This document shows positions 27,311 to 35,803 of a DNA stretch of 64,000 bases, piece after piece. Source of the stretch: Pseudomonadales bacterium (GTDB taxonomy: Bacteria; Pseudomonadota; Gammaproteobacteria; Pseudomonadales; UBA7239). The position numbers and the translations under genes were made by a program. Position 1 is the stretch's first letter, and every line of letters starts with the position of its first letter. The stretch spans positions 124,001 through 188,000 of the forward strand of contig JANQLY010000014.1 of the NCBI GenBank assembly GCA_028280345.1, given 5' to 3'. The notes under the pieces were generated by a model. The model saw only the letters and a program-made list of their open reading frames with translations, was not told the origin of the DNA and did not search any database.

Positions 27311-27674
27311 CAGCCAGATACTTTTTTAAGAGTAGCGCTGTCACAGCAATAGCCGCCCAGGTGCTGACTACAATTACAAGCATCAATTTGACAGGCGACA
27401 CCGCAAAATCAGAAAACTGTAATAACATGCCAACAATAGCCGGCAAAAATAATAACCCCAGATGGCGAATCAACAGTTCACTGGCCGACCTGAAGAGTTC
27501 AAGCCACTTTGGCTGTAGTGTTGGCCGTAGTGATAGCAACAAAAATAACAGCGCCATGCCGGCAACCGACCCCGGTATAGGCAAACCGCTCCAGCGAATC
27601 AGTCTATCACTGACCAACCAGACAGCAACTAACAGAACCAGTCCCCCTGCCGAGGTCAATATATGGCGCATCAT
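27297..27674 (-). CDS. lrgA: LrgA/CidA family holin-like membrane protein
   Basis: This 125-residue protein has four membrane segments and the family phrase LPIPGSVAGMALLFLLLS at about 32-49, then the HLGLLFLPAIVGMLLQF stretch. LrgA/CidA are small holin-like partners of LrgB. It precedes and overlaps lrgB. The lysR gene often found next to cidAB is not present here. Confidence 0.9.
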   Translation of the reverse strand: MMRHILTSAGGLVLLVAVWLVSDRLIRWSGLPIPGSVAGMALLFLLLSLRPTLQPKWLELFRSASELLIRHLGLLFLPAIVGMLLQFSDFAVSPVKLMLVIVVSTWAAIAVTALLLKKYLAGDDG

Positions 27675-27716
27675 TACATTAACCCTGGAGATTTATTTTC
27701 TTCAGACCTGCAAACA

Positions 27717-28091
27717 CTAGTCCATGCGCTCCATATCATCGCCTTCCGCACTGGCATCCTCAGAAACCTCTTCTTCGGTCTCCAACATATCAGCTTCAAG
27801 GCGCTCAAGCGCTGGCCCATCAGAATAACCCTGTGATTGCTCTCGCGCCGCTGCCGGGCGCTGTTGTAGCTGGCTTGCACTACTGCCTGCCGGCTCAGTT
27901 GCTTTTAGCGTCTCGGTTTGCTCTACCTGTTCCTGTTGTTCTTCAGACAGCTCAACCGGTGCCGTTTGTGATGTTTGCTCCGAATGTTCAAGTTCAGGAG
28001 ATTCCGATTCAGAAGAACAGGCGACAAGCCCCAAACATACGAGCAAACCCAGTAGAAACTGCCGTGACTTTTTAGCGACTATTTTCATCAT
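27717..28091 (-). CDS. Small acidic lipoprotein, tandem paralogue 2
   Basis: This 124-residue protein has a lipoprotein signal (LGLVACSS, lipobox Cys about residue 25) and a low-complexity Glu/Ser/Gln tail that ends in GDDMERMD. The upstream neighbour has the same C-terminal seven residues (DDMERMD). The start ATG overlaps the upstream stop (TAATG), so the two are translationally coupled; ATGATG gives two possible starts. No known family. Confidence 0.7.
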   Translation of the reverse strand: MMKIVAKKSRQFLLGLLVCLGLVACSSESESPELEHSEQTSQTAPVELSEEQQEQVEQTETLKATEPAGSSASQLQQRPAAAREQSQGYSDGPALERLEADMLETEEEVSEDASAEGDDMERMD

Positions 28092-28339
28092 TAATCCATT
28101 CGCTCCATATCATCTTCACCACTGGATGATTTACCTTCTGCATCGCTACCACCTGCACCACCTGAAGCTCCCTCGGCAGCTTCATCTGCCGTAGCATCTA
28201 TCGGTTCGCTTGCAGTTTCTTTCAATATCACCCTGTCAGAAGAATGATCCGGCGCCTCCGACGTCGTTGCACAGCCTACAACAACAGCGAGAACCAGAGC
28301 TGCCAACGCACCAACTATCAAATACTTAACCTTGTTCAT
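28091..28339 (-). CDS. Small acidic lipoprotein, tandem paralogue 1
   Basis: This 82-residue protein has a lipoprotein signal (ALVLAVVVGCATT, lipobox VVGC) and a short Ala/Glu/Gly/Ser-rich tail ending in GEDDMERMD. The conserved DDMERMD end shared with the next gene is the only strong motif, and it lies exactly at both C-termini. The rest of the tail looks disordered. Likely anchored in the outer membrane with an exposed terminal peptide; role unknown. Confidence 0.7.
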   Translation of the reverse strand: MNKVKYLIVGALAALVLAVVVGCATTSEAPDHSSDRVILKETASEPIDATADEAAEGASGGAGGSDAEGKSSSGEDDMERMD

Positions 28340-28416
28340 TTATTTGCCACTTACTTATCGCTTACCCGCTCTTATTACTTGGCCAGCTTATCAGATACTC
28401 TTTTCTGCGCAAAAGT

Positions 28417-29304
28417 TCACCCACATAATCGCTCAATACCCTCAGCGGTCAATACCTCTTCAATGGCCCAGGTAAAGTTATCACTGTCGGCAACGGCATT
28501 GTGATTCAACGGTTCGTAATGCAAATCGCGAAAACCGTCATAGGCTTTAACAAGAGCACGAAAAAACCATTCCACCTGCTCACGATCCTGTAGCATCGAA
28601 CCAAAACGCAAACCATTGCGTGCAATTAACCATTGAAATGGCTCTAGTTCCAGCATCTGCTGGCTGCGCTGTAAGAAATCCGATTCCATAACATACGCAA
28701 GTATCGTCTTGTCCCCTGCCCGTTTATCCTCGTGCACCGCATTGAGATAGCAGGCAAGAATATTCTGGCGCAACTTGTACAAAATAAACTGACCCACCGG
28801 CTCTGTCGCTTGCACATTATAGGCCTCTATCATGCCGAGTGACTGCTCATAGCGTTCAATCGCCCATTGCTGATTACTTGCCAACTCCTCGCGTTTGCCA
28901 GAATTGCGCGCCGGGGCAATGCGGTCAAACGCAATATTACCGAGCAGCCAGTACAAACGCGCCTGCTGCAGTTCACTACCTTCTGATAACGATAGTAAAA
29001 AATATTCCAGATCCGCAATATCCTGATCGCGGGTTGTGTTCTTGCGATTGCGCGCAATGCGATTATAGAGCTGCATCAGCCGTTCCACAGGCTCCGGAAA
29101 CGGGTTTGGAAAACGCTGCTCGTGAATAATGTCAATGATGTGGGTTATATGATGGGTTGCCTTGCGGTGCGGGTAACGGTAATGAGCCTTGAGGGTTTTC
29201 TCCTCCATACCCCCGGGAAACTCTCGTTCAATCGCCGATAGAAACTCATCCCAGGTCCAGCCACTGGCCTTGATGCGATGGATTTTGTTCCACACTGAAC
29301 TCAT
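28417..29304 (-). CDS. Conserved hypothetical protein
   Basis: This 295-residue soluble protein appears all-helical. The N-terminal 60 residues (KIHRIKASGWTWDEFLSAI, then REFPGGMEEKTLKAHYRYP) look like a small helical, possibly nucleic-acid-binding module. The remainder has TPR-like spacing of aromatic and Leu residues (for example LYWLLGNIAFDRI, WAIERYEQSLGMIEAY). I do not recognise a named family. There is no signal peptide, so it is cytoplasmic. It is divergent from the VWA lipoprotein gene. Confidence 0.7.
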   Translation of the reverse strand: MSSVWNKIHRIKASGWTWDEFLSAIEREFPGGMEEKTLKAHYRYPHRKATHHITHIIDIIHEQRFPNPFPEPVERLMQLYNRIARNRKNTTRDQDIADLEYFLLSLSEGSELQQARLYWLLGNIAFDRIAPARNSGKREELASNQQWAIERYEQSLGMIEAYNVQATEPVGQFILYKLRQNILACYLNAVHEDKRAGDKTILAYVMESDFLQRSQQMLELEPFQWLIARNGLRFGSMLQDREQVEWFFRALVKAYDGFRDLHYEPLNHNAVADSDNFTWAIEEVLTAEGIERLCG

Positions 29305-29474
29305 GTCACGAATAACCCGCTCTGGCCGTTATGCCAATTAGCTATCACATTATTTTCCTGCTGAGAAGACCATTTTAGGGCTTATCTGACCTGCTTGCCA
29401 AACCTCTGCAATACCTACACTGGCGCCATGCAGTAAAGATTTGTCATTAACGTTTAATTTTCAAGGAGATAGTT

Positions 29475-31220
29475 ATGAACCTTCACATCCGCACCCACAC
29501 CACTACTCGTACCACGCCAAAAGCCCTGCTGTTGGGCCTCTCCCTGACCACCGGGCTGATGCTCTATGGCTGCAACAACACCGAACCGGGTGGCAGCACA
29601 TCTGCAACGAGTCATCCAGCATCCAGTCAACCAACCTCAGCTCCAGCCCGTACCGAAGCCAGTCAGGCTGCCAAGTTATCCGCTTCGCCCCAGCTTACCC
29701 GTGAATATATGGCTACGGATGCACTCGCCGGGCCTGTCGTTATGATGGAATCGGAAGAAATGGGCTATGGCGTTGTTTTGCCGATCCAGCCAGGTGCCGG
29801 TGAAAACTACCAAACCATTGCAACCAATCCGTTCAAACAGGTCAGCGACCAACCGGTAAGCACCTTCAGTGTCGATGTGGACAGCGCATCCTATGCCAAT
29901 GTGCGCCGCTTTCTCAACCACGGCTCACTACCACCCCAGGATGCGGTGCGCGTTGAAGAAATGGTGAACTATTTCAGCTACAACTACAGCGCACCAGAAA
30001 CTGTTGAAACCCCGTTTCTCGTACATCATGAGCTTGCCCCAAGCCCATGGCACGATGGCCGCCACCTGATGAAAATCGGCATTAAGGGTTATGAAGTACC
30101 AAACAATACCGACATAGCCAGCAACCTGGTATTTTTGATTGATGTGTCTGGCTCCATGAGATCCGATGACAAAATTGGTCTGCTCAAGCGTTCGCTGAAA
30201 CTGCTGGTTAAGCAGATGGATGAAAATGACCAGATCGCAATTGCTGTATACGCAGGTGCCGCAGGTCTGGTACTCGAATCAACACCGGGAGATGAAAAAT
30301 CGAAAATTATACGCGCCATCGACAATCTGCAAGCCGGTGGCTCCACCAACGGCGCGGCGGGCATTGAACTGGCCTATAACGTTGCGGCAGATAATTTTAT
30401 TGAGGATGGTATTAACCGTGTCATTCTCGCCACCGACGGTGACTTTAATGTAGGTCTGAGCGGTACTGACGAGCTGAAACGCTATATCGAACGCAAGCGC
30501 AAAACCGATATTTCCCTGAGTGTGCTTGGTTTCGGCACAGGCAACTACAACGACCATCTGATGGAAGAACTGTCGAACCACGGCAATGGTAACGCCGCTT
30601 ATATCGACAGCCTCAAGGAAGCACACAAGGTATTGGTGGAAGAGATGAACTCCACTCTGCTAACGATCGCCAAAGACGTCAAAATCCAGATCGAGTTTAA
30701 TCCCTCCCAGGTGGCGTCCTACCGCTTGATCGGCTATGAGAATCGCCTGTTAAATCGCGAAGACTTTAACAACGACAAAATCGATGCCGGCGACATCGGT
30801 GCCGGACATACCGTAACTGCACTTTACGAGCTTGTACTGAATGATTCAGATAACCCGGTTGTTGATCCACTGCGTTATCAGAGCAATGTCAGCAACGGGG
30901 AAACCAGCAGCAATGCCAGTAGCGAACTCGCTACACTGAAGCTGCGCTACAAGTTGCCTGATGAAGACCACAGCAACAAGCTTGTATTTCATGTCAACAA
31001 GTCCGACATTCAGCGCAGTCTGGCAAAAAGCTCGGTGGATTTCCGCTTTGCCACCGCAGTGGCCGGCTTTGGACAACTGCTGCGCAACGGTGAACACCTG
31101 AATACCACCCACTACGATGACATTCTCGACCTCGCCAAAGGTGCCAGAGGCCAGGATCCCTACGGCTACCGCGGTGAGTTTATCCAGCTTGTTGAACTCG
31201 CCAGCGCACTCGATCAATAA
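29475..31220 (+). CDS. YfbK-like von Willebrand factor A domain lipoprotein
   Basis: This 581-residue protein has a lipoprotein signal (LMLYGC, Cys33), a linker of about 60 Ser/Ala/Thr residues, an N-terminal YfbK domain (TFSVDVDSASYANVRRFLNHG, EEMVNYFSYNY), a VWA domain with an intact MIDAS (Asp223-x-Ser225-x-Ser227, DVSGS) and the C-terminal YfbK/DUF3520 domain (DLRFATAVAGFG-like, FRFATAVAGFGQLLR). YfbK-type proteins are widespread and of unclear role, probably in envelope protein interactions. An AAGGAG ribosome site precedes the ATG. A strong rho-independent terminator follows the stop. Confidence 0.9.
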   Translation: MNLHIRTHTTTRTTPKALLLGLSLTTGLMLYGCNNTEPGGSTSATSHPASSQPTSAPARTEASQAAKLSASPQLTREYMATDALAGPVVMMESEEMGYGVVLPIQPGAGENYQTIATNPFKQVSDQPVSTFSVDVDSASYANVRRFLNHGSLPPQDAVRVEEMVNYFSYNYSAPETVETPFLVHHELAPSPWHDGRHLMKIGIKGYEVPNNTDIASNLVFLIDVSGSMRSDDKIGLLKRSLKLLVKQMDENDQIAIAVYAGAAGLVLESTPGDEKSKIIRAIDNLQAGGSTNGAAGIELAYNVAADNFIEDGINRVILATDGDFNVGLSGTDELKRYIERKRKTDISLSVLGFGTGNYNDHLMEELSNHGNGNAAYIDSLKEAHKVLVEEMNSTLLTIAKDVKIQIEFNPSQVASYRLIGYENRLLNREDFNNDKIDAGDIGAGHTVTALYELVLNDSDNPVVDPLRYQSNVSNGETSSNASSELATLKLRYKLPDEDHSNKLVFHVNKSDIQRSLAKSSVDFRFATAVAGFGQLLRNGEHLNTTHYDDILDLAKGARGQDPYGYRGEFIQLVELASALDQ

Positions 31221-31266
31221 AGCTGCCTGCGCAACCGGCCCAGCCCTCCCGGTTGCTGCACCATCA

Positions 31267-31300
31267 GCCCCCGCCAGCTTATCTCGGCGGGGGCCTTTTT
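31267..31300 (+). terminator. Rho-independent terminator after VWA lipoprotein gene
   Basis: A GC-rich stem GCCCCCGCC / GGCGGGGGC with a 10-base loop is followed by CTTTTT. It begins about 46 bp after the stop codon. Confidence 0.85.
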
Positions 31301-31338
31301 ATTGATATCTTTTAGTTGATGACCACGGTCAATAAAAG

Positions 31339-31366
31339 CCCTGAAAGACCGCTATTTCAGGGTTTT
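31339..31366 (+). terminator. Second hairpin with T-run, possible tandem terminator
   Basis: Stem CCCTGAAA / TTTCAGGG, 8-base loop, then TTTT. It lies 40 bp after the first terminator and before the promoter region of the pentapeptide gene. Confidence 0.5.
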
Positions 31367-31468
31367 CTGCAACATACAGGCAAATAATTGCAACACGTAT
31401 TCCTGCTCATTACCGCTATACTTACAGGATCGCACAGATATTCAAATGTATTTGCAGAGGGCAAGGGT

Positions 31469-33847
31469 ATGAAGATTCTCAGATGGGCTGCGTTTGCGGT
31501 ATTGGCACTGACAACTACCTCACTCCAGGCCACAATCGGACCAATGAACTATCAGGGGCGCCTGCTCGATAACCAGGGTGTTCCGGTAACCGGTAGTTAC
31601 AACTTCCAGGTGCGCGTCTGGGATGCATTTACCAATGGCACCTTGAAATACCAGGAGGATCACAACGGCGTCAGTGTTAACGACGGCGTGTACTCGTTCC
31701 TTGTCGGCACCCAGACCCAGACCGGTGGTGATAGCAGCTGGGATATCAACCTGTGGAATATCAGCGAGATCTACCTCGAAATCGTTGTCGCAGGCGAAAC
31801 ACTGAGCCCACGCCATCGCATTGCCGCCGCACCCTATGCCTACCAGGCTAACCTTGCGCTCACCACCAACAATGCACTCGCCCTTGGTGGCCGCACCGCA
31901 TCATCCTACGACGAAATTGTTATTGCAGTGTGTGAAGGTGATAGCGGTATGTGGCTGCCAACGGCTGATCGTTGTGCAGGTGGAGCGGTAGACTTTAGCG
32001 GCGAAAGCGCTGCATCGATTGAGCCCGGTGTTACCGACTACAACAACCTTGTATTTACCAATGCCGACTTTACCAATGCAGATTTCAGCGGCATTAACTT
32101 TTCTGGCTCGACATTTAACAATACCGATATCAGTAATGCCAATTTCAGCAACACCGGTTTTACCAGCTCGGTGTGGGACGGTGTTACCTTTTCCACCGCG
32201 CCCAACCTCAGCAACACTAATATGAAGTTTGCGATTATCAGAAATATGGATATGAGTGGTATTGCACTATCCACCGCTTCACTCGCCGGTTCGTCGATCG
32301 CGCAACTCACTGGCTGCCCTGCCAGCTTGCCACTAAACTGGTCCTGCATATCCTATGATTTTGAAGGCAATACACGCTACGCGCTGGTGGGCCCTGACGT
32401 AGACCTGTCCAAAGACTCTCCGGCGATCATTTCTAAATTCGGCTCCAGCTATCTCGCCATCGACAGTTTTAGCGGTGTCAATATTAACTATGCGAATTTT
32501 GAAGGAGTGTTTATCGGTTCATCATTTAATCTCGCCGGCGGCCTGACCGGCCCTGACTTTACCGATGCAGAGTTTCACGATGCGAATTTTTCCAACACCA
32601 GTATTTCAAGTGCAGTGTTTGATAACAGCATTATCTATTGGACACAATTTGATAACAGCAGTCTGCAACGCACAACGTTCATCGACGCAGAACTCAATAA
32701 TGTAACTTTTTATCAATCCAGCTCGCAACTCTACAGCGGCGATGGTATCAACTTCTCGACAGCCAAGCTCAGTAACGTAACATTTGATAGTCTCAACACC
32801 GGTAGCGCACCGATAACGGGTAATTCCAATATGGACTTTACCAACGCGCGACTTGACGATGTGCTGTTCGACACCTCTGACATCTCCGGTTCAGACTTTG
32901 CCGGCGCTCGGGTACAGGACACCACTTTCCGGGACGTTATCGTAAATAGCACTGTACTATTTGACAGCTCAACCACGGAACTGGATCAGGTTGAGTTTCT
33001 TAACGTGAGTGGTAGTGCCAGTTTTGATTTTGGCAATGCGACACTAACCCAGGTAGATTTTTCCGGTAGCGATTTAAGCAGTGTCGACTTTGCTGGCAGC
33101 TCCCTGGATCGCGTAATTTTTGACGGCGTGACCTTTTCCAATGTTGGCTTTAACAGTGCCTCCGTCACACTAACCGATGTTACTAACTGGAAAAACGTCA
33201 CGTTTACTTCCGGCGCCGACTTTACCGGTCAGGATTTATCCTATACCGATTTCACTGGTGCCGATATGGGTTATGCCAGTATGACCTGGACCAATGTTAC
33301 TGCACAAAATATCAATATGACCGACGCCGATGTTACCGCCATCAATTTTGCCAATGCCGACTTGAAAGATATCAATTTCACCAATGCGCGCCTCGAAAGT
33401 GCCAACTTTTCATCCACCACTTCCATGCAAGGCGCCAATATGACCGATGCCGATATGGAAGAAACTACCTTCAGTGGTGCAAACTTGCTCTCGTCTGATT
33501 TCAGTAACTCTACGGGCGGTATTCGTAACCTGACTAACACAGACTTACGCTTTGCCGTGTTTACCGGCATGGTCGGCAGTGACATCGATTTTACCGGTGC
33601 CACTATGCAGCGAAACAACTTTGAAAACGCCAGCATTACGTATTCCAGCTTTGATAACGTGACTTTTAACTACATACCTGGTTCCGCTGATGTAAACTTT
33701 CGCGGTGCAAACCTGACTGGTACGACGTTTGTTGGCGCTACGTTAAATGGTGGCTTTGACTGGCAGGATGCTACCTGTCCCGATGGTTACGTGGTTATTG
33801 ATACCACCGTCGAAGACTGCCAGGATAACAACCATTTGATTCCGTAA
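31469..33847 (+). CDS. Exported pentapeptide-repeat protein, paralogue of the 8.3-10.2 kb gene
   Basis: This 792-residue protein is counted from the ATG at 31469, which has an AGAGGGCAAGGG upstream; an in-frame start at 31388 would hide the signal peptide. The plan equals the other copy: signal peptide ending LQA, a 110-residue IGPMNYQGRLLDNQG...APYAYQANLAL domain, a Cys-containing linker, then long arrays of (A/S)(N/D)F(S/T/A)(G/N/D) pentapeptides and a WQDATCPDG...EDC cap. It has more repeat coils than the first copy, and the insert around residue 290-320 is retained. Probably a secreted or surface beta-helix of unknown function. Confidence 0.85.
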   Translation: MKILRWAAFAVLALTTTSLQATIGPMNYQGRLLDNQGVPVTGSYNFQVRVWDAFTNGTLKYQEDHNGVSVNDGVYSFLVGTQTQTGGDSSWDINLWNISEIYLEIVVAGETLSPRHRIAAAPYAYQANLALTTNNALALGGRTASSYDEIVIAVCEGDSGMWLPTADRCAGGAVDFSGESAASIEPGVTDYNNLVFTNADFTNADFSGINFSGSTFNNTDISNANFSNTGFTSSVWDGVTFSTAPNLSNTNMKFAIIRNMDMSGIALSTASLAGSSIAQLTGCPASLPLNWSCISYDFEGNTRYALVGPDVDLSKDSPAIISKFGSSYLAIDSFSGVNINYANFEGVFIGSSFNLAGGLTGPDFTDAEFHDANFSNTSISSAVFDNSIIYWTQFDNSSLQRTTFIDAELNNVTFYQSSSQLYSGDGINFSTAKLSNVTFDSLNTGSAPITGNSNMDFTNARLDDVLFDTSDISGSDFAGARVQDTTFRDVIVNSTVLFDSSTTELDQVEFLNVSGSASFDFGNATLTQVDFSGSDLSSVDFAGSSLDRVIFDGVTFSNVGFNSASVTLTDVTNWKNVTFTSGADFTGQDLSYTDFTGADMGYASMTWTNVTAQNINMTDADVTAINFANADLKDINFTNARLESANFSSTTSMQGANMTDADMEETTFSGANLLSSDFSNSTGGIRNLTNTDLRFAVFTGMVGSDIDFTGATMQRNNFENASITYSSFDNVTFNYIPGSADVNFRGANLTGTTFVGATLNGGFDWQDATCPDGYVVIDTTVEDCQDNNHLIP

Positions 33848-33865
33848 AACTCTATACAACCAAAA

Positions 33866-33892
33866 AAAACGCCGGCATGCCGGCGTTTTTTA
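33866..33892. terminator. Bidirectional terminator
   Basis: This is a perfect palindrome of AAAACGCCGGC and its complement with flanking A-run and T-run. It lies between the convergent pentapeptide (plus) and LLM monooxygenase (minus) genes and can serve both. Confidence 0.9.
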
Positions 33893-33907
33893 TATATTAT
33901 TGCAACA

Positions 33908-34813
33908 TCAATCCCAGATATTAAACTGACGCATCATCTCGGCAAAACGCTCCATCGCTTTCTTTTTAACGTCAAGTTCGCGATGGTCTTCCCCGTCTTC
34001 TACCCAGAACGCACGCCCCCAGGGTGAAGGTGTCCAGGGCAATACACTGGAATGGTAGGTACCTGCCTTGTCGAGGGAATCGAGAAACTCCGGCGTCATC
34101 AACTCGGTCGGGCTTAACACCACATCAAACGGTTTATCGTAGTTACCATTTTCCTTGCGCAATTCGAACATACGCTCCACCATGTTGCCGAGATCCTTGC
34201 ATGGCATCGGTACACCGAGCCAGCCATCATTCGCTGCGGCGCGGCGCAATGCAGGCTTGCTCGCACCACCGACCCAGATCGGCACCTCAGTGCTCGGTGC
34301 CGGTGACATAATCACCTTGTCATAGTTAAAAAATTCGCCACTATGAGAGACTACTTCACCCGTCCATAACTGACGCATACAAGTCAGCACTTCATCAAGG
34401 CGGCGACCACGGGCTTTAAAATCGATCCCCATCAAATCAAACTCTTCCTTAATCCAACCCGCCGACACACCGCAAGCCACGCGGTTACCGGTAAAAATTG
34501 CCGCAGCGCCTATCGCACGCGCCGCTGTAAACGGATCGCGCAACGCAGCGAGGTAGATATTTGTCGCAAGGCGCAGTTTTTTAGTCGCCATGCCCATCGC
34601 GGTTAATGCCACCCAGGGGTCTGTCCACGGCGTTTCGTCGGGCCACCACACCTTGCCATCTTCCGTATAAGGGTACGGGGTTTCAATCTCTGTGGGCATA
34701 ATCAGGTGATCAGCCACCGTGATACCTTCGTAGCCCAGCTCTTCAGCGTATTGAGCTATCTCGACAAACTGATCAACTTCTTCGGTATTAACGAGGGATA
34801 TCCAGTATTTCAT
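33908..34813 (-). CDS. LLM-class (luciferase-like, F420-type) oxidoreductase
   Basis: This 301-residue luciferase-like TIM-barrel flavin/F420 enzyme has FVEIAQYAEELGYEGITVADHLIMP at the start, a LRLATNIYLAALRDPFTAARA beta-alpha segment, RVACGVSAGWIKEEFDLMGIDF and GRRLDEVLTCMRQLW, the usual TIGR03619-type order. It may oxidise or reduce a lipid or terpenoid intermediate, perhaps for the 2-21 kb pathway, but no operator copy precedes it. Two further in-frame ATG/GTG starts lie 6 and 15 bases upstream; the ATG before KYW was chosen for ribosome-site spacing. Confidence 0.87.
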   Translation of the reverse strand: MKYWISLVNTEEVDQFVEIAQYAEELGYEGITVADHLIMPTEIETPYPYTEDGKVWWPDETPWTDPWVALTAMGMATKKLRLATNIYLAALRDPFTAARAIGAAAIFTGNRVACGVSAGWIKEEFDLMGIDFKARGRRLDEVLTCMRQLWTGEVVSHSGEFFNYDKVIMSPAPSTEVPIWVGGASKPALRRAAANDGWLGVPMPCKDLGNMVERMFELRKENGNYDKPFDVVLSPTELMTPEFLDSLDKAGTYHSSVLPWTPSPWGRAFWVEDGEDHRELDVKKKAMERFAEMMRQFNIWD

Positions 34814-35195
34814 AAGCATTACTCTCACAGGCCAGCAAGGGACAGGGAAACGCAGTGTAGCACTTATCGCTATAATGGAAAGCCGTCATTCACCACAGGC
34901 ATTCCGGGCAGAAAAATATCATAAGGCATTTGGTTTAGATAAAAATCGCCAGCCAGGAAAAACCACACAGGAAAAAACCTGGCCATTGCGCGATAAATTT
35001 GCTTTTATCAGTGTGTATCTATCCATTGCACCAGTACCAGAGTACCAAGCGGAAGATAGAGCTAGAAAGAAGGCACAAGAAAGGGTTGATACCGCAGCGA
35101 AGAACCCTGCGATATCCGGCACTAATTTTACTGACACGGCTGACCGCCACCAGCACCCCCCTGGAAAACCTTATAACTTATTGATTTATAAAGGC
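34814..35195. other. Intergenic region without supported gene
   Basis: About 380 bp lie between the start of the LLM gene and the end of the RHS-block operon. A weak plus-strand open frame (34875-35219) has no ribosome site, motif or neighbour support. No hairpin or repeat stood out. It probably contains the LLM promoter. Confidence 0.5.
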
Positions 35196-35792
35196 TTAAA
35201 ATGGCATCGTATCTGCTGATAAATTCGCAAGAATCACATTATAGGCGCGTATTCTCTCGTTAGGAGACTTGAGGTCAGTCAAGATATAGTCGAGCGTGCT
35301 TTCTATCGCGCCAAAGTGCAATACCAGAACCGTATCATTAGTCGTATCTTTCGCAATTCGACTTCGAGACGCTTCTACTACCTCAAGGTATTTATTCATC
35401 ATCTCCATAAGGCGTGCTTTGATCGTCACAATATCCTGATTTCTTTTTTCAAGATATAAACGGTGTTGCCGCTCTGTAATGTTTTCAGCATCGCGATAGC
35501 GTTTTTCCAACCGCTTCAAACTGGTTACAAGACTACGCACCTCTTCCAGCTCCGCATGAAAGCCCTGCTGTGTATTTTCCTGGTCCAGCATCATCTGCTT
35601 TTCCTGTGTGCGCAATTCCAGCAGCAAACTCTGCTTCAGGAGTTCCTGCTCAGCACGTTCTTTTTGCAGGGTTTGCATCTCACCGGCCTGAGCACAGGTA
35701 CTTGCTACTAGACAAAGCAACATGGCACCTGTCACTTGCCTGATGTTATTAACCGTATTAAAAATCATCGTTTTCACCTTTATTCTTTTCAT
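35196..35792 (-). CDS. Exported helical/coiled-coil protein, last gene of RHS block
   Basis: This 198-residue protein has a signal peptide (GAMLLCLVASTCAQA) and a largely helical body with heptad-like Leu/Glu/Gln spacing (residues about 40-120), ending in a segment with NDTVLVLHFGAIESTLDYILTD. A GTG at 35810 is possible, but the ATG at 35792 has AGAGGT seven bases upstream. It lies 11 bp after the RTX protein gene. It resembles in size and style, though not obviously in sequence, the exported helical protein at the head of the block (47235-47810), suggesting a matched pair. Confidence 0.7.
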   Translation of the reverse strand: MKRIKVKTMIFNTVNNIRQVTGAMLLCLVASTCAQAGEMQTLQKERAEQELLKQSLLLELRTQEKQMMLDQENTQQGFHAELEEVRSLVTSLKRLEKRYRDAENITERQHRLYLEKRNQDIVTIKARLMEMMNKYLEVVEASRSRIAKDTTNDTVLVLHFGAIESTLDYILTDLKSPNERIRAYNVILANLSADTMPF

Positions 35793-35803
35793 CGTCGTTA
35801 CCT

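Noticed and set aside
34875..35219. Possible gene of 114 codons in the gap before the RHS block
   Set aside because: No ribosome site, signal, motif or co-oriented neighbour; it runs into the end of the opposite-strand gene.
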